Of a DNA stretch of 22,106 nucleotides, positions 8,175 to 16,204 are shown piece after piece. The DNA is from Ruminococcus sp. (lineage in GTDB: Bacteria > Bacillota > Clostridia > Oscillospirales > Ruminococcaceae). A program made the position numbers and the translations under genes. The stretch covers positions 1-22,106 of the forward strand of contig JAILFF010000029.1 in assembly GCA_024697705.1 (NCBI GenBank), in the 5' to 3' direction. Each line of letters starts with the position of its first letter. The stretch's first letter is position 1. Below the pieces are notes generated by a model. It had not been told where the DNA came from, did not search any database, and worked only from the letters and a program-made list of their open reading frames with translations.

Positions 8175-9977
8175 ATGGAAAACCGCACCGTTACCAATCC
8201 ATTTTACGAGCTTCTTGACCGCCTTTACGCGGCGGCAGCGGCGGGAACAGCCGTTATCCCCGAGGATTTCAGGCTCAGACGCGCTGTTGACGGCTTCGAG
8301 CCGTTGGCGCAGAAGAACAAGGTCTTTGCAAAGCTCCACAAGATGTGTACCGATATGCTCACGAGTGAGAACACTCCCGCTTGCACGAACAAGTTCGTGC
8401 CGATTGCAGACTGCCTTGCCCTCGCCGAAGCGCTCGCCGTCACGCAGGGAAGTTTTTCGGACAGTTCCGAGACAACACCAATAAATAACGCGGGATTTAC
8501 GCCGCGCGATATCCCCAATTCAAAGCTCACCGAACTGACGGATGTTATAATAAAGGCAAAAAACAGCATTAAGGAATTTCCCCCCGAGCTTGCCGAATTT
8601 GCCGACGACCCGCGGCTCGTCCGCGCCTTCCTCGACAACTGCGATAATAACAGCGAAAATTTCGGTAAGCTTGCGAAAATATTCTGCAAGAAATGCGGCG
8701 GTGCGCTCGTTCAGCCGCTTTTCGACAGCATTGATATGACTAATCCCAAGGCAACGGGCAGGCAGATAGAATTTATCACGCAGATAACGGGCGGCAAATA
8801 CGCCGACAGGTTCAGACAGCTTGCCTTTGACGAAAACGCCCCCGCCGGAGTGCGCATCAACTGCATAAACGCGCTCGGACACTCCGCTGAGAACTCAGGC
8901 GACCTTATCGAGCTTTACCAAACAAGCAAGAACAAGGTAGCCACTGCCGCGCTCGAAGCCATAGCAAGGATAAGCCCTCCGCAGGCGGAGCCGATCTTTG
9001 CAAAGCTTGCGGAGAAATTCAAGCCCGCGTACATCACGGCGTTCTCGCTGGCAAAATATCCCGTCTGCTCGCAGCTTGCGCGTTCGGAGCTTGCAAAGTC
9101 TATCGACAAGCCGTGGGTCGATTTCCCCGTCAAAATCGCGAATATGCTCTGCGGCAAGACCGACGTTTACGACTGCTTCGACAAACTGGCACAGAGAGCG
9201 CCGAAATACGGCGGATACGGTCAGCTGCTCGAAAGGATACTGCTTTCAAATATCACCCACAGCGGCGACCCTGCCTACACCGCTATGATAGAACAGCTTT
9301 ACAGAAAATACCCCGACACGATGTTTTTTACCAAGCTCGTTTCGGATATAATGGTGAAGGGCGAAGCGGCGTTCGAGCTGCCAAAGGATATCATTGACAG
9401 GTATATCGGCAAATTCGGCTCGCTGATCGATAATCTCATCGCCTACCCCGACGGCTATCATCTGACGATGTGGAAAATGGACGACGCTCCGAAGCTCAAA
9501 GATACGGTATTATTCGAGCGCCTGCCCGACAAGCTGCTGAAAATACTTGCCGAAACGCCCTATAAGACAAAAGACAGGGAGGACAGGCGCAATTATTCCC
9601 TGCTGTCATTAATAAGAAAATGCGCTCCCGCGGACACCGAAAGGGTCACAAATGCGGCATTGACCTTCGCGCTTGACAGCTTCAAAAAAGTGCCCGAACT
9701 TGAACCGATGTATCTGCTTGAAGAATACGGACGTCTGCCGGACGGGGCTATTACAGATCATATCATGTACTATGTGACCAAATTAGGCAAGATATTCTAT
9801 TATGAATTTACAGCGATGTATTCACGTTTCAGAGATCCCGGACGCGTTCCCGCCGAGCTTGAAAAAGCTGCCGAACAGATCAAAAAAATGCAAAACAAGC
9901 TTGCATCAAACACCGTGAGCGATTCGCTCAGAGAGATCAACAGAGCGCTGGAGATCATCTCACGCACAAAAAAATAA
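8175..9977 (+). CDS. HEAT-like helical-repeat protein B (paralog of A)
   Basis: A 600-residue paralog of the preceding gene, separated by 21 nt and preceded by AGAAGGA. The N-terminus (MENRT, NPFYEL, YAAAAAGTAV, FEPLAQKNKVFAKLH, ALAEALAVTQGSFSDSSETTP) is nearly the same as in protein A at both protein and DNA level. The middle HEAT-like segment (NPKATGRQI, DENAPAGVRI, SKNKVATAALEAIARISPPQAEP) is also conserved. After about residue 320 the two diverge, and B ends in a Lys/Gln-rich helix that may be a coiled coil. The conserved half probably docks to a shared partner and the variable half to different ones (inference). No signal peptide or membrane segment is seen. Confidence 0.82.
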   Translation: MENRTVTNPFYELLDRLYAAAAAGTAVIPEDFRLRRAVDGFEPLAQKNKVFAKLHKMCTDMLTSENTPACTNKFVPIADCLALAEALAVTQGSFSDSSETTPINNAGFTPRDIPNSKLTELTDVIIKAKNSIKEFPPELAEFADDPRLVRAFLDNCDNNSENFGKLAKIFCKKCGGALVQPLFDSIDMTNPKATGRQIEFITQITGGKYADRFRQLAFDENAPAGVRINCINALGHSAENSGDLIELYQTSKNKVATAALEAIARISPPQAEPIFAKLAEKFKPAYITAFSLAKYPVCSQLARSELAKSIDKPWVDFPVKIANMLCGKTDVYDCFDKLAQRAPKYGGYGQLLERILLSNITHSGDPAYTAMIEQLYRKYPDTMFFTKLVSDIMVKGEAAFELPKDIIDRYIGKFGSLIDNLIAYPDGYHLTMWKMDDAPKLKDTVLFERLPDKLLKILAETPYKTKDREDRRNYSLLSLIRKCAPADTERVTNAALTFALDSFKKVPELEPMYLLEEYGRLPDGAITDHIMYYVTKLGKIFYYEFTAMYSRFRDPGRVPAELEKAAEQIKKMQNKLASNTVSDSLREINRALEIISRTKK

Positions 9978-9999
9978 ACACCGAAAGGAACGAACATAT

Positions 10000-11085
10000 A
10001 TGTCAAAGGAAATTTTACGCCTGCCCGCCGAGCAGCTTTACAAGACCGAGATAGACGCGCTCATCGCCGCCGAGAAAGACCCCATTCCGGAGGGCTGGAA
10101 AATGTCCCCGCGCTCGGTGCTGACCTACATCATGGGCGGCAAAGCCGGAAAGACCGTTATTACGCCGAAATATTTGGGCGACCGCCGCTTGGTGGAAATT
10201 TGCATAGCTACCCTTGTCACCGACCGCGCACTTCTGCTGATAGGCGAGCCGGGTACTGCCAAATCGTGGCTCTCGGAGCATCTTACCGCCGCGATAAACG
10301 GCAATTCCTCCCGCGTGATACAGGGAACGGCGGGCACCACCGAAGAGCAGATCCGCTACACATGGAACTACGCCATGCTTCTGGCGAACGGACCGTCCTT
10401 CGATTCGCTCGTGAAAAGCCCGATCTATACCGCTATGGAGGAAGGCGCTATCGCCCGCGTTGAAGAAATTTCCCGCTGCGCCAGCGAGGTTCAGGACGCG
10501 CTCATCTCTATCCTCTCCGAAAAGCGCATAGCTATCCCCGAGCTCGGCGAGGAAGTCGCGGCGCGGCGCGGGTTCTCGGTAATCGCGACGGCGAACACCC
10601 GCGACAAAGGCGTAAACGAGATGTCCTCGGCGCTCAAAAGGCGATTCAACATCGTGATACTTCCCGCGCCGTCCGATATGGCGACCGAAATTGATATCGT
10701 CAAGAGCCGCGTGGCGCAGATGTCCCGCGACCTCAAACTGACCTCGAAGCTCCCCGACGACAGCGCTTTTGAGAAGGTCGTGACGATCTTCCGCGAGCTT
10801 CGTCAGGGCAAAACGCTTGACGGACAGGTGAAGATTAAGCCGACGAGCGGCGTGCTTTCGGCGGCGGAGGCTATCTCGCTGATGGTCAACAGCATGGCTA
10901 TCTCGGGCAGCTTCGGCAGCGGCGAGGTCACGGACAGCGAGCTTGCCGCCGCCTTGCAGGGAGCCATCGTCAAGGACGACGACAAGGACAAAGCCGCGTG
11001 GACTGAGTACCTCGAAAACGTCATGCGCAAAAAGGGCAAGGGCTACTCGGGGCTTTACGCGGAATGTAAGGAGCGGAACGCATAA
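10000..11085 (+). CDS. MoxR-family AAA+ ATPase (YehL-like)
   Basis: A 361-residue single-domain AAA+ ATPase expected to form a hexamer that remodels protein complexes together with a VWA partner. Walker A is GEPGTAKS (82-89). The Walker B position reads IARVEEISRC, so the usual Asp-Glu pair is Glu155-Glu156. The MoxR-type EVQDALISILSEKRIAIPEL helix and hairpin follows, then sensor 1 in TANT (Asn199) and the candidate Arg finger in LKRRF (214-215). The C-terminal helical lid fills the rest. A GAAAGGA at 9983-9989 supports the start. The stop codon overlaps the start of the next gene by one base (TAATG), so the two are translationally coupled. Context matches E. coli YehL next to YehM and YehP. 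Confidence 0.9.
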   Translation: MSKEILRLPAEQLYKTEIDALIAAEKDPIPEGWKMSPRSVLTYIMGGKAGKTVITPKYLGDRRLVEICIATLVTDRALLLIGEPGTAKSWLSEHLTAAINGNSSRVIQGTAGTTEEQIRYTWNYAMLLANGPSFDSLVKSPIYTAMEEGAIARVEEISRCASEVQDALISILSEKRIAIPELGEEVAARRGFSVIATANTRDKGVNEMSSALKRRFNIVILPAPSDMATEIDIVKSRVAQMSRDLKLTSKLPDDSAFEKVVTIFRELRQGKTLDGQVKIKPTSGVLSAAEAISLMVNSMAISGSFGSGEVTDSELAAALQGAIVKDDDKDKAAWTEYLENVMRKKGKGYSGLYAECKERNA

Positions 11086-13334
11086 TGGCTGAATATTTCG
11101 GAGTGCGGCATTTTTCGCCGATATGCTCGCACCTGGTCGTCAGGTTTCTCGACCGCGTGAAGCCCGATATCGTGCTTATCGAGGGACCCTCCGACCTTTC
11201 GGGGCTGATCGAGCCGCTGATGCGGGACGATGTGAGATTCCCGGCAGCGATACTCGCCTACACCGAGACAGCGCCCGTAAAGACCGTGCTTTACCCGTTA
11301 GCACTCCATTCGCCCGAGCTCAACGCGATGAAATGGGCGCGTCAGCACGGCAATATCCCCGTCGAATTCTGCGACCTGCCGGGCGAAGCGTCACTTTACC
11401 ACGCATTGGAGGAACAGTCCGAAAAAGAGGACAGTGCAGAAGAAAACGAGCCGAAAAAGCCCTCCGTTTACGATATGCTCGAAAAGGCGACGGGACAGGA
11501 CGACGACGTTTTCTGGGAATACAATTTCGAGCAGGTTCGCGATCTGGACGATTATCTTGCCGCCGCTAAGGAGTACGGGCGTTCTCTGCGTGAGTTTTCG
11601 CCGAAGGATAAGCACAACGAGCTTCGCGAGGCGTATATGCGCCGCCGCATCAATGAAGCCGAGCAAAAATACGGGCGTGCGGCGGTCATAACGGGTGCTT
11701 TCCATACGGCGGGGCTGGAGAACGTGCCTTATTCGGAAGCTGACGAAAAGCTCACAAACCGGCTCAAGACCGTGCCGACGAAGGCTACCCTGATGCCTTA
11801 CAGCAATTACCGTCTTTCGGCGCGTTCGGGCTACGGCGCGGGGGCGAAAGCGCCGGGCTATCACGAGATAATGTACAAAAACCTCTGCCGCGGCGAAAGC
11901 GAAAACACGCCCGCCGAGTATCTTTCGAGGATAGCTGCGTTTCAGCGGAAAAACGGCTTCGCGGCTTCGAGCGCGGAGGTCATCGAAGCGGTGCGGCTTG
12001 CCGACACCCTTGCAGCGATACGCGGCGGAAGATCGCCCTGTCTTGCCGACCTGCGGGACGCGGCTGTCACCTGCATGGGTCACGGCAGCTTCGGCGAGGT
12101 GTCGCTTGCCTGCGCGGACGTGGAGATAGGCACACGGATAGGCGAGCTGCCCGAAGGCTCGGTATGCACGTCGGTTCAGGACGATTTCATGCGGCAGCTG
12201 AAAGACTTGAAGCTCGACCGCTTCCGCACGCCGACGGTGCAGACACTTGAACTCGACCTGCGCGAGAATATCCGCGTGAAGTCGGAAAAGTCCGCTTTTC
12301 TGGACTTGAACCGTTCGTACTTCCTGCACCGTCTGCTGGCTGCTGGGGTACATTTCGGCGAAAAGCAAAGACGACAGCAGGACAACGCGACATGGGCTGA
12401 AAAGTGGGAGCTGCGATGGGTGCCCGAGACCGAGATACAGATAGTCGAAGCATCACTCATCGGCAGCACGGTCGTACAGGCGGCGCGGAACACGCTCGGG
12501 CTGAAGCTGACCGAATCGCAGTCGCTCAAAGAGATCTCGCAGCTCGTCACAAGCTCGTTTGAGTGCGGCTTGCAGGACTGCGTAAAAAGCGCTTCGGCGC
12601 GTCTGACCGAGCTTGCGGCGGAATGTAGTTCCGTTCCCGACGAGGGCGAAGCGCTGGCGGAGCTTTCGGGCATCGTCCGCTACGGCAATATCCGCCGCAT
12701 CGACCCCGAGCCTTTGGTGCCGATAATAAGTCAGCTTTTTCTGCGGATATGCTTGCAGATGCCGACCGAAGCAAAGTGCGCTCCCGACGCGGCATTGCTT
12801 CTCACATCGACGCTTGCGATTGTAAACGACGCCTGCACCGCGCACGATTGCCTCGAAAGCGAAAGATTCATTGATCTGCTGACAGGGCTTTCCGACAGCG
12901 ACGATATCAATATGCTCGTTTCGGGCTATGCCTGCGCACTGCTTGCCGAGCGCGGAAAGATCGCCGCAGAAAAGCTTTCGGAGCTTATCTCGCGCAGGCT
13001 TTCACACGGCACACCTCCCGCCGAAGCCGCCGCCTGGTTCGAGGGCTTTTCAAAGCGCAATCACCGTGCGCTGATAAGCCGCTTAAGCGTGTGGGAAAAG
13101 CTCTGCTCGTTCATTGAGGAGCTTGACGGCGAGGAATTCAAAAGCGTGCTTATCGCTCTGCGGCGCACCTTCGGCGATTTCTCGGCGGGCGAAAAAGCCG
13201 ATATCGCCGAGAACATCACCGAGCTTCTCGGGCTTTCCGGCACCAACGCCGACGAATTTATCACCGCCGCCGTGACCGAAGAGGAGCAGTCGGCGATCGA
13301 CGAGCTTGACGATTTTGACTTTGGAGATATTTGA
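11085..13334 (+). CDS. DUF5682 family protein (YehM-like)
   Basis: A 749-residue protein, close to the roughly 760 residues I recall for E. coli YehM. The N-terminal domain begins with GVRHFSP (residues 6-12), followed by DIVLIEGPSDL (28-38) and later VITGAFHTAGL with His207. The order of an N-terminal G-x-R-H, a strand ending in E-G-P and a later G-A-x-H resembles the metal-dependent TIKI/TraB/EreA-like hydrolase superfamily; this link is my inference, not an established assignment. An acidic, Lys-rich insert (about 107-130) and a long helical C-terminal half (about 430-749) follow. No signal peptide or membrane segment. It starts inside the MoxR stop codon and ends 1 nt before the VWA gene. 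It may be the enzymatic or substrate subunit handled by the MoxR-VWA pair. Confidence 0.85.
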   Translation: MAEYFGVRHFSPICSHLVVRFLDRVKPDIVLIEGPSDLSGLIEPLMRDDVRFPAAILAYTETAPVKTVLYPLALHSPELNAMKWARQHGNIPVEFCDLPGEASLYHALEEQSEKEDSAEENEPKKPSVYDMLEKATGQDDDVFWEYNFEQVRDLDDYLAAAKEYGRSLREFSPKDKHNELREAYMRRRINEAEQKYGRAAVITGAFHTAGLENVPYSEADEKLTNRLKTVPTKATLMPYSNYRLSARSGYGAGAKAPGYHEIMYKNLCRGESENTPAEYLSRIAAFQRKNGFAASSAEVIEAVRLADTLAAIRGGRSPCLADLRDAAVTCMGHGSFGEVSLACADVEIGTRIGELPEGSVCTSVQDDFMRQLKDLKLDRFRTPTVQTLELDLRENIRVKSEKSAFLDLNRSYFLHRLLAAGVHFGEKQRRQQDNATWAEKWELRWVPETEIQIVEASLIGSTVVQAARNTLGLKLTESQSLKEISQLVTSSFECGLQDCVKSASARLTELAAECSSVPDEGEALAELSGIVRYGNIRRIDPEPLVPIISQLFLRICLQMPTEAKCAPDAALLLTSTLAIVNDACTAHDCLESERFIDLLTGLSDSDDINMLVSGYACALLAERGKIAAEKLSELISRRLSHGTPPAEAAAWFEGFSKRNHRALISRLSVWEKLCSFIEELDGEEFKSVLIALRRTFGDFSAGEKADIAENITELLGLSGTNADEFITAAVTEEEQSAIDELDDFDFGDI

Positions 13335-13335
13335 T

Positions 13336-14520
13336 ATGGAAATTACGAACGAAAACAAGGCTCTGCTGAAACGCTGGCGGCTGATTCTCGGCGAGGATTC
13401 GCAGCAAAGGCTTTCGGGTGCGGCGGGCGGCGGAATGGAGCTTTCCGAAGAAGAGCTGCTTATGGATTCGGCGCTTAGTCAGATCTACGGCGGCAATTCG
13501 CGAGATGAAAACGGCGGGGCAAATGCGGGACACGGACCGTCCTCGCCGAAGCTGACAAAATGGCTCGGCGACCTGCGCGCGCTTTTCTCGCCGATGGAAA
13601 TTCGCGTTATACAAAACGACGCCATTGAGCGCCGCGGCTTGAAGCAGCTGCTTTTCGAGCCCGAAATGCTCGATTCGCTCGAACCCGATATCTCGACGGC
13701 TTCGCTGCTGCTGATGCTGAAAGATCAGATTCCCGCGAAGGCAAAGGACAACGCCCGCGTGTATATCGCAAAGATCGTCGAACAGATAAACAAGCTTCTT
13801 GCCGACGACCTGAAACGCTCGGTGACAAGCAGTCTCAACAAGCGCGAACATTCGCCGATACCCTCCGCTGCGGCGCTCGACCACAAAATGACGATACGAC
13901 GCAATCTGAAGCACTTCGACCGCAAGCGCAGGCGGCTGCTGCCTGAGCATTTCTACTTCTTCGACCACGCGCAGCGCTCGGGCTCGCGGACGGTCATTCT
14001 CGATATCGACCAAAGCGGCTCAATGGCGCAGTCGGCGATATATTCCTCGATAATGGGCTGCATACTGGCAAGCATTTCCTCGCTGAAAACCCACGTTATC
14101 GCCTTTGACACCTCTGTCAACGACCTGACGGAGAAGTGCTCCGACCCCGTCGATCTGCTGTACGGGATTCAGTTAGGCGGCGGCACTGACATCAACAAGT
14201 CGATAGCCTACTGCGAGGAGCTTGTCACCGAGCCCGCAAAGACCACGCTTTTCCTCGTGACCGACCTTTACGAGGGCGGCAACCGCGCCCAGCTGGAAAG
14301 GCGGCTCGAAACGCTCAAATCGAACGGCGTGAACGTGATCATCCTGCTTGCCATCGCCGACAGCGGCAAGCCCTGCTACGATTCGGAACTGGCGAACAGA
14401 CTTGCGGGAATGGACATTCCCTGTTTTGCCTGTCCTCCCGAGCGGCTTCCCGAGCTGCTGGCGGCGGCGCTGCAAAAGCACAGCCTGAAACGCTTCGAGA
14501 GCGGAGAAGGCGCAAAATGA
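13336..14520 (+). CDS. VWA-domain protein with intact MIDAS (YehP-like)
   Basis: A 394-residue protein with a helical N-terminal half and a C-terminal von Willebrand factor A domain from about residue 217. All metal-ion-dependent adhesion site positions are present: Asp225-X-Ser227-X-Ser229 in DQSGSMAQS, Thr284 in GGGTDI, and Asp310 in VTDLYEGG. In chelatase-like systems (BchD, CbbO, NorD) such proteins partner a MoxR ATPase and contact the target through the MIDAS. The ATG lies 1 nt after the DUF5682 stop with GGAGAT 8 nt upstream; a start 30 nt earlier would sit inside that gene. The stop overlaps the next start as ATGA. E. coli YehP (about 380 residues) is the likely counterpart. Confidence 0.9.
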   Translation: MEITNENKALLKRWRLILGEDSQQRLSGAAGGGMELSEEELLMDSALSQIYGGNSRDENGGANAGHGPSSPKLTKWLGDLRALFSPMEIRVIQNDAIERRGLKQLLFEPEMLDSLEPDISTASLLLMLKDQIPAKAKDNARVYIAKIVEQINKLLADDLKRSVTSSLNKREHSPIPSAAALDHKMTIRRNLKHFDRKRRRLLPEHFYFFDHAQRSGSRTVILDIDQSGSMAQSAIYSSIMGCILASISSLKTHVIAFDTSVNDLTEKCSDPVDLLYGIQLGGGTDINKSIAYCEELVTEPAKTTLFLVTDLYEGGNRAQLERRLETLKSNGVNVIILLAIADSGKPCYDSELANRLAGMDIPCFACPPERLPELLAAALQKHSLKRFESGEGAK

Positions 14521-15296
14521 GCATAGCGTACTATTTTCTTGTATTCCTGCTTCTGTTTTCGACGGGGAGCATGATCGGCTGGTGCATCGAGGTTATCTTC
14601 CGCCGATTCTCGTCCGACAACAAGGAGCGCGTCTGGATAAACCCGGGCTTTCTGATGGGTCCCTGCCTGCCGCTTTACGGCTTTGCGCTGGTAATGCTTT
14701 TCCTGCTGACGTTATCGGAAAAGTATCTCGGCATCGAAAACCTATACCTCCGCAAAGCCGCGCTTTTCGCGCTGATGGCTTTGGCGATAACCGCCGTGGA
14801 ATTCGCCGCGGGCGAGATATTCATTCTGCACCGACACCTTAAGCTGTGGGATTACTCGGATATGCGGTTCAATTACAAGGGCATCGTCTGCGTAAGGTAC
14901 ACGCTTTACTGGACGGTGCTTGCGGCGTTTTACTACTTTTTGATACACCCGCGCATCGAGCGGCTTGTCAGTCTGTTCCGCGAGCACCCGCTTTCGGCGT
15001 TCCTCATCGGAATGTTCTACGGCATACTGCTGATCGACGTGGCGTACTCCTTCGAGCTGACGGCGAAGATCAAGACGTTCGCGGAGGAAAACCGCATGGT
15101 GATCCGCTACGAGGAGCTGAAAAAGCACATCAGCATAACGCTGAAACTCCGCAAACAGCGGCTTGGGATAATGAGCCTTCCGAATACTATCAGGGACTTT
15201 TTGACAGAATATATGGAAAAGCAGCGTGAAATGGCAAAAGTTGGCAGACTCAACGACTTTATCGACGATCATTTCCGATTAAAAAAGAACAAATAA
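14517..15296 (+). CDS. CmpB-type membrane protein (PF06541, putative ABC-transporter type IV)
   Basis: A 259-residue integral membrane protein with about five helices (residues 2-22, 45-66, 79-103, 122-143 and 157-179) and a basic cytoplasmic tail of about 80 residues. Family hallmarks are present: GWCIEV in the first helix, NPGFLMGPCLPLYG before the second, VEFAAGE in the third and LWDYS after it. The family is named as a putative transporter component, but its function is not established. It is the last gene of the SWIM-MoxR-VWA operon: its ATG overlaps the VWA stop by 4 nt, with GAGAAGG upstream, and a hairpin follows at 15301-15332. The coupling suggests co-regulation and may indicate that the complex works near the membrane, though it could be a passenger. 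Confidence 0.8.
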   Translation: MSIAYYFLVFLLLFSTGSMIGWCIEVIFRRFSSDNKERVWINPGFLMGPCLPLYGFALVMLFLLTLSEKYLGIENLYLRKAALFALMALAITAVEFAAGEIFILHRHLKLWDYSDMRFNYKGIVCVRYTLYWTVLAAFYYFLIHPRIERLVSLFREHPLSAFLIGMFYGILLIDVAYSFELTAKIKTFAEENRMVIRYEELKKHISITLKLRKQRLGIMSLPNTIRDFLTEYMEKQREMAKVGRLNDFIDDHFRLKKNK

Positions 15297-15300
15297 ACAA

Positions 15301-15332
15301 AGCCCGGAACCGACCTAAACCGATTCCGGGCT
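15301..15332. terminator. Bidirectional terminator between the MoxR-VWA operon and the GNAT gene
   Basis: AGCCCGGAA (15301-15309) pairs perfectly with TTCCGGGCT (15324-15332) around a 14 nt loop. It stands between two convergent genes. On the minus strand it is followed by a T-rich stretch (TTTGTTTATTTGTTC), the better terminator direction; on the plus strand a weaker TGTATTATTA follows. Confidence 0.75.
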
Positions 15333-15368
15333 GTATTATTAGTTATTTACGTCTGTTGAAAAAGCATT

Positions 15369-15995
15369 TCAGAACAGCTGTCCGGGCAGTTTGAGCTTCT
15401 GCTTCGGCGGGAAATCACGATCGAAACGCTCCACGTCCTCGTCGCCGACATAATAGCCCTTCGGCGTCTGATAAACGCCCGTCACGCCATCGAGATAGCC
15501 CGTCTTAAGCTCCTTGCAGAGAAAGAACGAAGCGTCCGCGCCCTCGGGCAGATCGTGGTATCTTATGCCGAATTCCGAAGAATAGGTGAAGCCGCTTTTG
15601 CCGTAAAAGAGAATGTTCCCCTCGAACAGCACCGCCCCGAAGCCCATTTCCGCCGCCCTTTCGAGCGAGTAATCGAGCAGTATCTTCCCGTAGCCGTGCC
15701 TTTTAAGCTCGGGCGTTATGCAGATAGGTCCCATCGTGAGGACATCGACCACGCCGCCGCCGTCCTTTTCGATAACGGTCTTCATGAACATATTCTGCCC
15801 GATGAGCTTTCCGTCCTTTTCCATGACGAAATTCAGCTCGCGCACAAATGCGGGGTCGTTTCTCAGCACATGGATAACGTAATGCTCGCTGCACCCCGGA
15901 CGATAGACGTTCCAGAACGCTTCTCTGATGAGGTTTTCTACCTCGCGGTGTTCGCTTTCCTTTTCGTTACGTATAATAACATCATTGATATTCAT
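15369..15995 (-). CDS. GNAT family N-acetyltransferase (COG3153-like)
   Basis: A 208-residue acetyl-CoA-dependent N-acetyltransferase. The core reads as a GNAT fold: strand-rich N-terminus, then ICITPELKRHGYGKILLDYSLERA at about residues 91-114, whose R-x-x-G-Y-G is the acetyl-CoA pyrophosphate loop, then ALVLFE-like strand and FYGKSGF, typical of the C-terminal part of this family. The C-terminal 50 residues form an extension ending in PPKQKLKLPGQLF. Substrate is not predictable. The start has GGGAGG (16008-16003) 7 nt upstream. The leader (15996-16130) contains a 10 bp stem whose inner arm can instead pair with this binding site, described separately. It converges on the MoxR-VWA operon and may be transcribed after tsf or from its own promoter. 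Confidence 0.88.
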   Translation of the reverse strand: MNINDVIIRNEKESEHREVENLIREAFWNVYRPGCSEHYVIHVLRNDPAFVRELNFVMEKDGKLIGQNMFMKTVIEKDGGGVVDVLTMGPICITPELKRHGYGKILLDYSLERAAEMGFGAVLFEGNILFYGKSGFTYSSEFGIRYHDLPEGADASFFLCKELKTGYLDGVTGVYQTPKGYYVGDEDVERFDRDFPPKQKLKLPGQLF

Positions 15996-16002
15996 TGTTT
16001 TT

Positions 16003-16079
16003 CCTCCCGAAAAATCGTCGTAATTTTATTGATTCGACTGTCACCCGGGAGGTCATGCAGATCACAGACGACCTCCCGG
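16003..16079 (-). promoter_or_regulatory. GNAT leader with mutually exclusive pairing of the ribosome binding site
   Basis: On the minus strand CCGGGAGGTC (16079-16070) pairs perfectly with GACCTCCCGG (16054-16045), leaving a 15 nt loop. The gene's own binding site region reads CGGGAGG (16009-16003), identical to seven bases of the first arm. The second arm can therefore pair with either the first arm or the Shine-Dalgarno. This is a sequence fact; a switch function is inferred. Confidence 0.5.
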
Positions 16080-16115
16080 TCAGCCTGCTATCTCCGATAC
16101 ACTGTAATTTTTCAA
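16080..16115 (-). CDS. Possible 11-residue leader peptide upstream of the GNAT gene
   Basis: An AGGAGA (16128-16123) stands 7 nt before a TTG that opens an 11-codon frame reading MKNYSVSEIAG (TTG start) and ending in TGA at 16082-16080, directly before the first arm of the leader hairpin. A terminating or stalled ribosome there would cover that arm. The rare start codon and short length make this tentative. Confidence 0.25.
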   Translation of the reverse strand: MKNYSVSEIAG

Positions 16116-16154
16116 ACAAAAATCTCCTGTTAATTAAATTTTGATATTATCACA

Positions 16155-16180
16155 GCACCCCCGCCAAAAAGCAGAGGTGC
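16155..16180. terminator. Possible terminator hairpin after tsf
   Basis: GCACCCCCGC (16155-16164) and GCAGAGGTGC (16171-16180) form a 10 bp stem (two G-U pairs on the minus-strand RNA) with a 6 nt loop, 25 nt past the tsf stop. The T-run (TTTAATTTTTTT) is on the plus-strand side, so it would be stronger against antisense transcription; on the minus strand only a weak A/T-rich tail follows. Confidence 0.45.
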
Positions 16181-16204
16181 CGCTTTAATTTTTTTAGACT
16201 AAAA

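Noticed and set aside
7209..8339. A 376-codon minus-strand frame across the HEAT genes
   Set aside because: It spans the junction of two plus-strand genes and contains the reverse of their conserved N-termini. No ribosome binding site or known domain was seen.
16003..16079. A T-box or other named riboswitch in the GNAT leader
   Set aside because: No T-box sequence or recognisable aptamer core is present. Only the alternative pairing is supported.
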